Shown here: piece by piece, positions 1 through 7,929 of the stretch
Layout of the letters: every line of letters starts with the position of its first letter
How positions within the stretch are numbered: the stretch's first letter is position 1
Notes under the pieces: model-generated
What the model saw: only the letters and a program-made list of their open reading frames with translations
Database searches by the model: none
What the model was told of the DNA's origin: nothing
Virus record (IMG/VR): IMGVR_UViG_3300044858_005619
Coordinates: 1 to 22,717 of that record
Strand: one strand, 5' to 3'
DNA length: 22,717 nucleotides
Origin: a virus
Program-made: the position numbers and the translations under genes

Positions 1-748
1 TGCCTTTTGCAATCACCCTTCCAATCAGGGAATAAGTGGTTACTGATGCTACTGTTAGATCAGCCTGCGTGAGACTGTATAGAATAGTGTCTCCAACGGC
101 AACTGATGAAAACCAAGTAGCGTATGTGGTGGTGTTCACTCCGATTTGCACCACATATCCGTGTGCAGGAGCGCGATCACCGCTGCTGTTTTGCAGTTTC
201 AGATACAGTTCAGGATAATCCACGACTGCATACGATGCGCCAGTGCACTCCAACCATGTTTCAGGGATGACCGAGCCAGCAAACGGCATAACCGCACCGA
301 CAGGCTGAATCTCGTCCACTGAAATGGTAGACGATCCACCAATCTGCGTACCCAAATAATTGGTGACCACGTATCCACCGCCCGTTGTTGTTCGGGTAAG
401 CACAGGCTTCACAACCGTGCCAAGCGCACTGGGCGGACTACTTGTGAGTCCACCTGGAACTTCTGCACTCAAAAACAACACGGGTGCGCTCACGCCAGCG
501 TAACCACTCAAACTAATAAATCCGCTGTACACCACATCAAACGATGTGGCAGACGCATTCTGCACCACACCCACCACTTCTGCATTTTCGGCAGAGTTTG
601 CTTGGGAACGATACCAGGTTCCAGCAGCACCAACAGAAGGATCGTAGCGAACCACATCACCCGAAACAAACGAGTTTGCTCTAATAATTGTTTCCAGTAC
701 GGTTTTGGGAGTGGATGCTCCGCCTTTCAATATGAGTGATGATCCCAT
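1..748 (-). CDS. Tail-collar fibre protein, 3' end beyond window
   Basis: The gene starts at ATG 748 and stays open to the left edge (249 codons seen), so the C-terminus is missing. AGGA lies 7 bases before the ATG, and the start is 12 bases after the stop of the preceding fibre gene. Residues about 22-130 form a beta-rich module (AEVVGVVQNA, then VVKPVLTRTT) that also occurs twice in that preceding protein. Residues about 145-190 carry VGAVMPFAGSVIPETWLECTG-type sequence followed by DYPELY. This is the signature of the phage tail collar domain (Pfam Collar family), found in short tail fibres and fibre tips. The usual sequence after the collar motif (an LPDLRG-like stretch) is not reached; about 60 residues of other beta-rich sequence follow instead. 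Likely role: a host-contacting fibre or baseplate-attached fibre tip. The collar assignment is fairly sure; its exact position on the virion is inferred. Confidence 0.82.
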   Translation of the reverse strand, partial: MGSSLILKGGASTPKTVLETIIRANSFVSGDVVRYDPSVGAAGTWYRSQANSAENAEVVGVVQNASATSFDVVYSGFISLSGYAGVSAPVLFLSAEVPGGLTSSPPSALGTVVKPVLTRTTTGGGYVVTNYLGTQIGGSSTISVDEIQPVGAVMPFAGSVIPETWLECTGASYAVVDYPELYLKLQNSSGDRAPAHGYVVQIGVNTTTYATWFSSVAVGDTILYSLTQADLTVASVTTYSLIGRVIAKG

Positions 749-760
749 GTGTGTGTCCTG

Positions 761-2725
761 TTATGAAATACGCTGACAAAGGTAATAGTACGTTACGCCT
801 GCGGTTCCGCGATTATCAACTGCGCGTCCACGAGATTTCCATGACCCACTCAGGGTTTTTCCGCTTGCACCCGCAGGATTGAATCCGGCTCCAAGAGTAA
901 ATTCACCCGAGTATCCACCAGAACCCTGATAGTACACATTTGATATTGTGGTATTGGGAGAAAGCGTTCCACCAGTAAGTCCAATCAAAACGCTGCCAAC
1001 CGGGTAATCGGTCAAATCAGCATTTGTACCCACATAACCAGTCACAGACAAGTCTCCAATCACATCGCCACGATACGAAATGATGTGACCCGTGATCGGG
1101 CTGGTTGCAAAGAGAATCGGCTTTCGGACATGACCCACTGTAGTGGGCGCAGTGGACACCAGCGATGGGGTAGTGCTTTCTCGTGCTTGAGTGGTTCCTG
1201 CGGCATTAGACGCAAGAAAGTACTGTGTTCCTGCCACAAGACCACCGCTGTCCGCACTCATTCCACCCGCAACAGAAAAATACCCGTCTGTTGTAACACG
1301 GAACTTGTAGTTTGTGGCAGTGCCTCCGACTACTGATCCACTTGTGTCTACTATGGGGAACACCTCTGTGACAACACCAAGAGACTCTGCCGCCGCAGGA
1401 GTGTTTGCCTGTGCTTTCACGTATACACCAGAAGAGTAGGTGGCACTAGTGTTTCCTGCCGAAGGAGTGGTCCAGTTGTACGACAGGGTAGTAGACCCAC
1501 CGCTAAAGCCCACAACATCGCCCACCCTGAATTGGTTAAACTGTAGTATTTCGGTAGAAACTGTTGCAGCAGAAGCAAGTTGTGTGGTGTCCGCAATCAA
1601 TCCTCCAGTAAACGGCAACACCACTCCGCTACTGGCACCAGTGGCAATCATCACCGCTTTATGTACAGTTCCCGCAGACCGAGCAGGAGTAGTAGACATC
1701 TTTCCCGCACTGTTGGACAAATAGTATACGGATCCGCGAGTAAGCGAAGTGCCTGTGAAAAGAGCATTGCCGAATGCTCCGAAAATCTCTCCAATGTACG
1801 TGAGTTCAAACTCGTTTGCACTCACAAGATTTGAAACCAGTCCAATCACTTCGGCAGTGTCTTCTGAATTGCAGTCTGCGGCAATGTAGTTGCCTCCGGT
1901 ATTAAGGTATACAGGAGTGCCAAAAGAAAGTCCGTGAGCATTCTGAAACACTCTTTTTCGGTTTGCTCCATTGCGAATATTGAGGAATGGATACGCACCG
2001 TATGTGGTTCCGTTCAGTACCTCCATGAACACAGTTGTGCCAGCAAGAGAGTACCGCGAGAACTCTATTGCCCGATTAGAAGTGGTTCCCCGAGCAGCAT
2101 CACTGCTAATTGATATTGCTAATCCATGATCAGTGGTGCTTCCACCGTCCAAACGAATGGCTGTTCCGTGAACTGGAAGCGTTGCCCCGCTGTGCGGAAC
2201 GATTCCAAATGTGGGACCAGTTATTCCAATGTTTGCGTTTGCCCTCCACGCACCCACTGTGCCATGAACGGACTGTGCAAACCACAAAAACTCTGCTGTG
2301 CCGCCAGCAGAACCACGCCGAAGCAGCAAACCACCTCCACCAGCAGTATCAATTGCCGCATCACTTGCACCAGAAGTATCACCCAACACAATATTAAAAT
2401 CATCAATTGTTACAATGTTGGCGTTCAGCGTAACAACACTAGAGTTGAAAGTTACTGCGCCATTAAAGGTTACACCATCAGAAAAACTCACGGGGCTAAC
2501 AAATGTCAATCCCTGCGTGATGTTGGGATTAAGGCTTATGGTAAGAGTTCCACCCGCATCAGTAACCGCCGACACCGATCCCGAAGTAGTGGCACCATAC
2601 ACACTCATTTTGTTGAGTTTGTAAACGCTTGTGTTTGTTACGTCTCGCCAGAACGAGAAAGTGTCTGCCAAGTCCACTTCTGGAATGGCGTATGTGTTTA
2701 CGTCTGGTCCTGTGCTTGCTGCCAT
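761..2725 (-). CDS. Tail fibre-like virion protein, 654 aa
   Basis: Residues 1-30 hold a short head with DLADTFSFWRDVTN, a type of N-terminus seen in marine T4-like fibre proteins and probably the virion attachment end. Residues about 68-105 are short alternating beta repeats (VSFSDGVTFNGAVTFNSS), typical of trimeric fibre shafts. Residues about 98-165 contain VTIDDFNIVLGDT and a Gly-rich GGGGLLLRRG segment, a module common in phage fibres. Two copies of a longer beta module follow (roughly 265-375 and 395-580). The C-terminal 85 residues (DYPVGSVL ... LSGSWKSRG ... YYYLCQRIS) resemble fibre-tip endings such as the end of T4 gp10. The start at 2725 follows the 66-aa gene by 3 bases and has a GGTGAG ribosome site. 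A NATAAATA box lies 72 bases upstream. The fibre assignment is solid; the receptor is unknown. Confidence 0.8.
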   Translation of the reverse strand: MAASTGPDVNTYAIPEVDLADTFSFWRDVTNTSVYKLNKMSVYGATTSGSVSAVTDAGGTLTISLNPNITQGLTFVSPVSFSDGVTFNGAVTFNSSVVTLNANIVTIDDFNIVLGDTSGASDAAIDTAGGGGLLLRRGSAGGTAEFLWFAQSVHGTVGAWRANANIGITGPTFGIVPHSGATLPVHGTAIRLDGGSTTDHGLAISISSDAARGTTSNRAIEFSRYSLAGTTVFMEVLNGTTYGAYPFLNIRNGANRKRVFQNAHGLSFGTPVYLNTGGNYIAADCNSEDTAEVIGLVSNLVSANEFELTYIGEIFGAFGNALFTGTSLTRGSVYYLSNSAGKMSTTPARSAGTVHKAVMIATGASSGVVLPFTGGLIADTTQLASAATVSTEILQFNQFRVGDVVGFSGGSTTLSYNWTTPSAGNTSATYSSGVYVKAQANTPAAAESLGVVTEVFPIVDTSGSVVGGTATNYKFRVTTDGYFSVAGGMSADSGGLVAGTQYFLASNAAGTTQARESTTPSLVSTAPTTVGHVRKPILFATSPITGHIISYRGDVIGDLSVTGYVGTNADLTDYPVGSVLIGLTGGTLSPNTTISNVYYQGSGGYSGEFTLGAGFNPAGASGKTLSGSWKSRGRAVDNRGTAGVTYYYLCQRIS

Positions 2726-2728
2726 ATG

Positions 2729-2929
2729 TTACTCACCCGTAGTGTTTGATTCTTGGTTTAGTGATTTTCTGATGCAGAGCAATTCTTCCCGCATACTATT
2801 TATCTGATTTTGCAAGGACTGTAATTGCTCCACCACAGAACGTTTTTCACAATACTCTCTGTACGCCTTTTGATCAACAAAAACCGCACCGTTTTCTGAT
2901 TTTTCACGAATGTACCGTATTTCTGACAT
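2729..2929 (-). CDS. Small coiled-coil protein, 66 aa
   Basis: I do not recognise a named family. The protein is short, charged and soluble. Residues about 28-58 (VVEQLQSLQNQINSMREEL) have Leu/Ile/Val/Met at heptad spacing, so a coiled coil is likely. There is no signal peptide or membrane segment. Its ATG overlaps the stop of the large DUF4815 gene by one base (TAATG), and its stop is 3 bases from the next fibre gene. It is therefore almost certainly co-translated with them. A small coiled-coil product between a peripheral baseplate protein and a fibre could be a fibre chaperone, a trimerisation aid or a minor virion part, but none of these is shown by the sequence. Tight packing and codon continuity support it as a real gene. 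Confidence 0.75.
   Translation of the reverse strand: MSEIRYIREKSENGAVFVDQKAYREYCEKRSVVEQLQSLQNQINSMREELLCIRKSLNQESNTTGE
2797..2804 (-). promoter_or_regulatory. Possible late promoter box GATAAATA
   Basis: This NATAAATA match lies inside the 66-residue protein gene, 72 bases before the ATG of the 654-residue fibre gene. It could give that gene its own late transcript. Weak on its own. Confidence 0.3.
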
Positions 2930-5900
2930 TACCTAATCCAACTCACGGCACGAACATTCTTTACGGCAGGTGTCTGGTAGTATGTGAACGGAGTCCCACT
3001 CGGAACACTTGTGCCCAGCGAAACCCTGATCTGATACGCATTAAACAGAGACGAGGTTGTTGACGGAATAGAATACACTAACTCACGGAAATCAATTTCC
3101 GAACTACTATTGAAATCACTCGAAGACTGTCCGATTTCAGTCCAGGGTTTGCTGTATATGTCGCTTTCACCGTTGATAGTGGCTCGGTAATAAACTTTTA
3201 CCGTGCTTCCTGCAAGTTTGTTTACGTCCACAAAAACTGAAATGCCGTTAGACAAAACACCGGGCGGCAATTGCACTATTCGTGACACATAATCCGATTC
3301 TCGTGTCGTGCTATCAGAAAAAATCTTGATTGCGGCAGAATACATTGCAGACAAATACACTGCTGGAGAAACTGCTCGACTCACTCCGCGAGAAAGTGTG
3401 TATGTAAGAGACGGATTGCTTGTGATTGCTGTTTTCAAGTACACCGACTCATTGTTCGCAAAATCAATGCTGTTGTTGATGCTTCTGTTGATGGAGCAAT
3501 CAAATGGGATGATTTCTGGTGAGTAAAACTTCATTATTTGAGAATTTGCTCCTGAAGACAGAGCATCCCAAGTAAAATAACCAACCGAATCAAAATCACA
3601 TCTATCAACAGTAAACATGAGGTCGGTGGAATTATCTGCTACTGCTGGTCCAAGTCCCTGCGGAGTAAACAGTGTTCCCACCAACTGATTGTTTCCTGCG
3701 CGTCCAGCCACCGCAGACGCATTGTCCAATCCATTCACAGAACTCTGTGCTGCAAACAGCGAATACTTGTCGCTGTTTGCGGTTACACATATTGCGTATT
3801 CGCCAGGCTCCAGATACACAGGACTGCTGAAGGAAAAAACCGTTTCGGTTGGCTGACTAGCATTCGCCGTGATTTCATCAGGCGTTTTAACCGATGTGCT
3901 GAACGGAACAACCACAGACGGAGACGGATATCCAGACACAGTGGGACGAATCTGTATCATAACAGGAACAGCAGCAGTGGCTCCCGTGTCTTTTTGTGCA
4001 AAATACAGAGACACACTCTTGATGTAAATTCCTTCAGGATTCGTTTTTCTGTCTACAAAAAATGTCTGCGACAGTGGATCAGTCCAGTGCGTTCCTTCAA
4101 CCACATCAGTTTCGCGGTTGAAAGGGTCTTTTGAAACTGTTTCGCTGGCACTAGTCTGCCTGCGATACTCGGGAAGTCTGACAGAATACGAGCCAGAGTC
4201 TCGCTGCTCCAACAATCCGTTGCAGAAGTACATTGCATCTGCACCCATTGAGGAGTCTGGTGTGTACGCTGTATCGGTGATACGCACCAATTTGTTTCCA
4301 GCAAGGTGCTGACCCGAAGGAATGTTAAACGACACGGAACACGATCCGTATTTGTCTGTGCTGATTCCAGTCAGTCCCTCATTTCCATCAAAAAGAATAC
4401 GAAGATCACTAGAATTGGGTTTCAAACCACGAACAGTGGCAGTAACAGTTTTTGATGGTATGTACGGCACCACACTACGATCAATTTCCCGCGAACCTAT
4501 TTTTTGCTTTATCCGATTCTTGAGCCGTCTGGCATTAATGAAATCACTTGTCTTTTTGCCAATAGAATCAATATACCGAGCAGAACCCGAGTTAATGCTT
4601 CCCGAGTTGAACGAAGGAATGGCACTCTCCGAAAAAACGTGTGGTACATCTAGTACTCGCTTGAGCACGGGATCAGATTCCTCTTCAACCACCTCAATTC
4701 CCGTCCATATGCTTTCCCAATCATTCCACTGTGTGCCGTGTCCACGAGAATTCGATGGATTGGAAGACAGCCAGTTGTCGTTTTCCATGAGAGCATTGGT
4801 TTTTACCACTGGTCGCTGTGCAGTATCGTACACAGGATCAACCGATGGCGACAGACTCATGTGACCAATCCAATTAACCGTGTTTGACGGATTGATTTTT
4901 ACTGTTTTAGTGTACTGCTTGTTTTCTATGTACGGCACAAGTGTGTAGTCAATTGTAACTAGACCATCTGGTGATGTGGTTGCGCCGTTCAGTGATGGAG
5001 CAGTCTGAATCGGCGCAGTGGCAGAGAAAAACGGACGCAATTCACCGCGTTCGTAGTCAACGGAACACGAATACTGTCCATCCACGACATCTCCGATTGA
5101 ATGTCCGTAAAATTCATCAGAAAATATAGAAGTCTTCAAAGGCTCTGCATCAGCAGACGATCCACGCAAACTTCGTGACTCTATGTCCGCTTCAGACAAA
5201 GACAATTTTGCAAAAACTTCAACGTCATCTAGTCGCTTCTGAATTTTTCCAATTTCACCCATCGTGTATCTACGATTTTCTACTGGTGTAATCACCAAAT
5301 CGCTTCCATTGTGAGTGTACGCTGGCACAGTAACTGTGGCAAGCACAAGTGCGTCGTCTGGATCAGGAGGCGCAACTGGCGACAAATCTGGGGTGCCCGT
5401 AACCGAGAAAAACAGAGCAGATCCGTCTTCGGGATCAGCCTTTACACACACTTTGTCAATACGCGGCAGATAGTGCGAGTACGAAACAGTTGTTGTGCTG
5501 TATGCAGGAAGACTACTCATCTCACTCACTCCATACGGCTTCAGCGTCGGTGTGGCAGATGTAATTCCGTTTCTTCTGAAGTCCAAGCAGTTTGCAAGTG
5601 AAACCGAAACTCCTGTTTTTTCGTCTGTGTACAACGGAATCTCTGAATACGGAATGTTTCCTGTTTCAGAGTGCACATACGAGTGCTTTCCAATGAACGG
5701 CGCAGCAGCAAGACCCGAATGTACAAAATACTCAAAAGCCACAGTGAATTGGGTGGTGCTAGAAGGTGCGTATTGGGTTTTGTTTTCGGATGATCGCTTC
5801 AGGTACAGACGAGCACGCTGATAGTGCGTGGATCGTTGTCCACTATCCAATTCAAAGTCACCAGCGTAAGACACCACCCCACTCAAAACACTGGTTACGG

Positions 5901-7920
5901 AGTACACATCAGTCTTGTCTAATTCGTAGTAGACTCTGCCACTTTCATCTGTTTTTCTTGATGCGCCACCAGTGAATGTATTGCTTGTAGTCGTTGAAGA
6001 CTTGTATCGGTACGTGCTAACGTTAGAAATTGTTGGCGTATATTTAACGGGAATTGTTACTCGGGGTTGAGCACCTGATCCGTATCCTACAGGAACACTA
6101 CTTGACAGTACAGTGATGGTAACCGAGTTGCCGTCCGCAGCGGTGGTCATTGTGGCACCCGATACAGCCGGTGCCCAAACCTGTGCCATAGTGTTTCCTG
6201 TGGTGATAAGGAACACTGGTTGGAGTGCGGACGAAAGACTGGATATATTCGTATTAGAGTACGCATCAAAAGAAAACACCGAAGAACTTCCAGAAGATAT
6301 AGTATCAGAAAAGTTTGATTTTGACACCGTGTACACGGTGTTTGTGCCGCTTGTAGTGGCGGCACTAATCGGTGCGCTTGTCATCTTTGTCCAGAACGAA
6401 ACCGCAGACACGTTTTCCACTGCGTATCCAGGCAGCAGTGGAAACACCAACGAAGACGATTCTGTGCCGAGTGGTTGAGAAAAATTGGTTCCACTGACTG
6501 GACCGAACGCGCCAATGGTTGCACCAGCGGCAGCGGTGTTATCGTAAAAATGTCCCTTTGTGGCAAGTGTAATGTTTCCACTCAATCCGTAGAAATAGGT
6601 GGTGTATCTAAGACTGGAAGCACCACCAGCAGGCGACACCGGCACAAGTCCGTGAGAAAACGCGGTGGCAACAACCGCGTTGGCTGCATTTCTAAACCGA
6701 ATGGTAGAAGAACCATTAGAAAGTGCTATGGCGTTTGTGTTCAATTCCGCAGTGAAACCGTTCACAAGGATAGGCAAATAGTTTCCAACTTTTGCCATAA
6801 GACCAACAGAAGACTCGTTTTGTATGGTTCTGGCACGGGGAAAACTCAAAGACTGCGGATACGTGTTCTCTACTTCATACCCCAAAACATAGGCTTTTCC
6901 ACTACCAACACTCATGGAAACCGATCCAGACTCAACCTCATTCTCATTACTGACAGATATTTCAAACGGTCGCACAACATACGATCCCGACTCGTCGTAG
7001 GTTCTTCGTGCCAGTGCTCGCTCTATTTCTCCGTAAGTTACCCGTTCCACCTTTTTAGTTATTTTTCCGCCGTCAAACCGCAACAGTTCCACAAAGTCAT
7101 CTGGAGTGGTGGAAATATCCGTTTGTGAAAGCACAAGATTAATCTTGTACCGATCAGCACCGGGCGCATTGTAATTGTACGAGCCAACAGATGGATCACG
7201 GAGAGTAGAATCCTCTTCATCCGTAACAGCGTCCCGCAACACAGAAAACCCTATCTTCTTGTTTAGGGAAGAGAAGTTAGAAAAATTGAAGTCTCGTATT
7301 GTTATGAGCGGGTTGAACGGAGAAAATCTTTGTGTAGGGGTCTGCACAAAAAATCCGTCCACATAGAATATTCCCTCGTTCACTGTGACTAGTTTGCACT
7401 TGCCTCTCGGAAACGCTTTTGCAAACGTAAAAACTGGATCCGCAACCGAAACAAGTTCAATAGTGCCCGTACTTGTTCCGTTTGCGTAATTAACGGTGGT
7501 GTTGGTGAATCCTGTTCCCGAAAAATAGTCAACTATCAGCACCACGTGTCCGTCTCTTTGGGTGTCTGGCGGAACCACGTGTACAATTCTTGCTTCGGTG
7601 TTTGAAGCAGACTCTGTGATCACACCACCAATAAGACTGGTGTAATCACTCAAACCAAGAACCGCAGATCCTGAATTGGACTTGACCATCAAGAAATCTG
7701 CGTTTCGTACACTTATGCCGCCGCCCGCAATACGCGATCCGTCCTTGAAAAGGTGATCCCCGACAGCAGAAACCTGATTCTGCAAAATCGTTTGTAGTTG
7801 TGTGAGTTCTCGCGCCTGTAGAGCGTATCCTGGCTTGAACAGCACACGCAAAAATCCCTTTGCGGGATCGTGATCATCGTAGTAAGGACTAATGTTGAAC
7901 AGACTAGAGTTGTTTGCCAT
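2929..7920 (-). CDS. DUF4815-type virion structural protein, 1663 aa
   Basis: The N-terminus has the conserved block of the DUF4815 phage family: PYYDDHDP (residues 12-19), LQARELTQLQTILQNQ (34-49) and GDHLFKDGS (54-62). Members are large structural proteins in marine T4-like phages. A second familiar block lies near residues 1277-1392: DPLSQTFFV, then KSVSLYFAQKD, then YLEPGEYAICVTANSDKY. The region between and after is Ser/Thr/Gly-rich beta structure, as expected for an extended surface or fibre-like protein. The gene occupies the place after gene 8 where T4 has genes 9-11. A peripheral baseplate or long-fibre-connector role is therefore a reasonable inference, not shown. A GAGGGA ribosome site precedes the ATG, 9 bases after the gp8-like stop. 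I see no signal peptide or catalytic motif. Confidence 0.85.
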   Translation of the reverse strand: MANNSSLFNISPYYDDHDPAKGFLRVLFKPGYALQARELTQLQTILQNQVSAVGDHLFKDGSRIAGGGISVRNADFLMVKSNSGSAVLGLSDYTSLIGGVITESASNTEARIVHVVPPDTQRDGHVVLIVDYFSGTGFTNTTVNYANGTSTGTIELVSVADPVFTFAKAFPRGKCKLVTVNEGIFYVDGFFVQTPTQRFSPFNPLITIRDFNFSNFSSLNKKIGFSVLRDAVTDEEDSTLRDPSVGSYNYNAPGADRYKINLVLSQTDISTTPDDFVELLRFDGGKITKKVERVTYGEIERALARRTYDESGSYVVRPFEISVSNENEVESGSVSMSVGSGKAYVLGYEVENTYPQSLSFPRARTIQNESSVGLMAKVGNYLPILVNGFTAELNTNAIALSNGSSTIRFRNAANAVVATAFSHGLVPVSPAGGASSLRYTTYFYGLSGNITLATKGHFYDNTAAAGATIGAFGPVSGTNFSQPLGTESSSLVFPLLPGYAVENVSAVSFWTKMTSAPISAATTSGTNTVYTVSKSNFSDTISSGSSSVFSFDAYSNTNISSLSSALQPVFLITTGNTMAQVWAPAVSGATMTTAADGNSVTITVLSSSVPVGYGSGAQPRVTIPVKYTPTISNVSTYRYKSSTTTSNTFTGGASRKTDESGRVYYELDKTDVYSVTSVLSGVVSYAGDFELDSGQRSTHYQRARLYLKRSSENKTQYAPSSTTQFTVAFEYFVHSGLAAAPFIGKHSYVHSETGNIPYSEIPLYTDEKTGVSVSLANCLDFRRNGITSATPTLKPYGVSEMSSLPAYSTTTVSYSHYLPRIDKVCVKADPEDGSALFFSVTGTPDLSPVAPPDPDDALVLATVTVPAYTHNGSDLVITPVENRRYTMGEIGKIQKRLDDVEVFAKLSLSEADIESRSLRGSSADAEPLKTSIFSDEFYGHSIGDVVDGQYSCSVDYERGELRPFFSATAPIQTAPSLNGATTSPDGLVTIDYTLVPYIENKQYTKTVKINPSNTVNWIGHMSLSPSVDPVYDTAQRPVVKTNALMENDNWLSSNPSNSRGHGTQWNDWESIWTGIEVVEEESDPVLKRVLDVPHVFSESAIPSFNSGSINSGSARYIDSIGKKTSDFINARRLKNRIKQKIGSREIDRSVVPYIPSKTVTATVRGLKPNSSDLRILFDGNEGLTGISTDKYGSCSVSFNIPSGQHLAGNKLVRITDTAYTPDSSMGADAMYFCNGLLEQRDSGSYSVRLPEYRRQTSASETVSKDPFNRETDVVEGTHWTDPLSQTFFVDRKTNPEGIYIKSVSLYFAQKDTGATAAVPVMIQIRPTVSGYPSPSVVVPFSTSVKTPDEITANASQPTETVFSFSSPVYLEPGEYAICVTANSDKYSLFAAQSSVNGLDNASAVAGRAGNNQLVGTLFTPQGLGPAVADNSTDLMFTVDRCDFDSVGYFTWDALSSGANSQIMKFYSPEIIPFDCSINRSINNSIDFANNESVYLKTAITSNPSLTYTLSRGVSRAVSPAVYLSAMYSAAIKIFSDSTTRESDYVSRIVQLPPGVLSNGISVFVDVNKLAGSTVKVYYRATINGESDIYSKPWTEIGQSSSDFNSSSEIDFRELVYSIPSTTSSLFNAYQIRVSLGTSVPSGTPFTYYQTPAVKNVRAVSWIR

Positions 7921-7929
7921 AATTCCCTC

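Noticed and set aside
2126-2749. Long plus-strand open frames (also at 4322-4864, 6475-7128, 15707-16285 and others)
   Set aside because: All lie opposite clear minus-strand structural genes, have Cys/Arg/His-rich improbable translations and recognisable family motifs only on the other strand.
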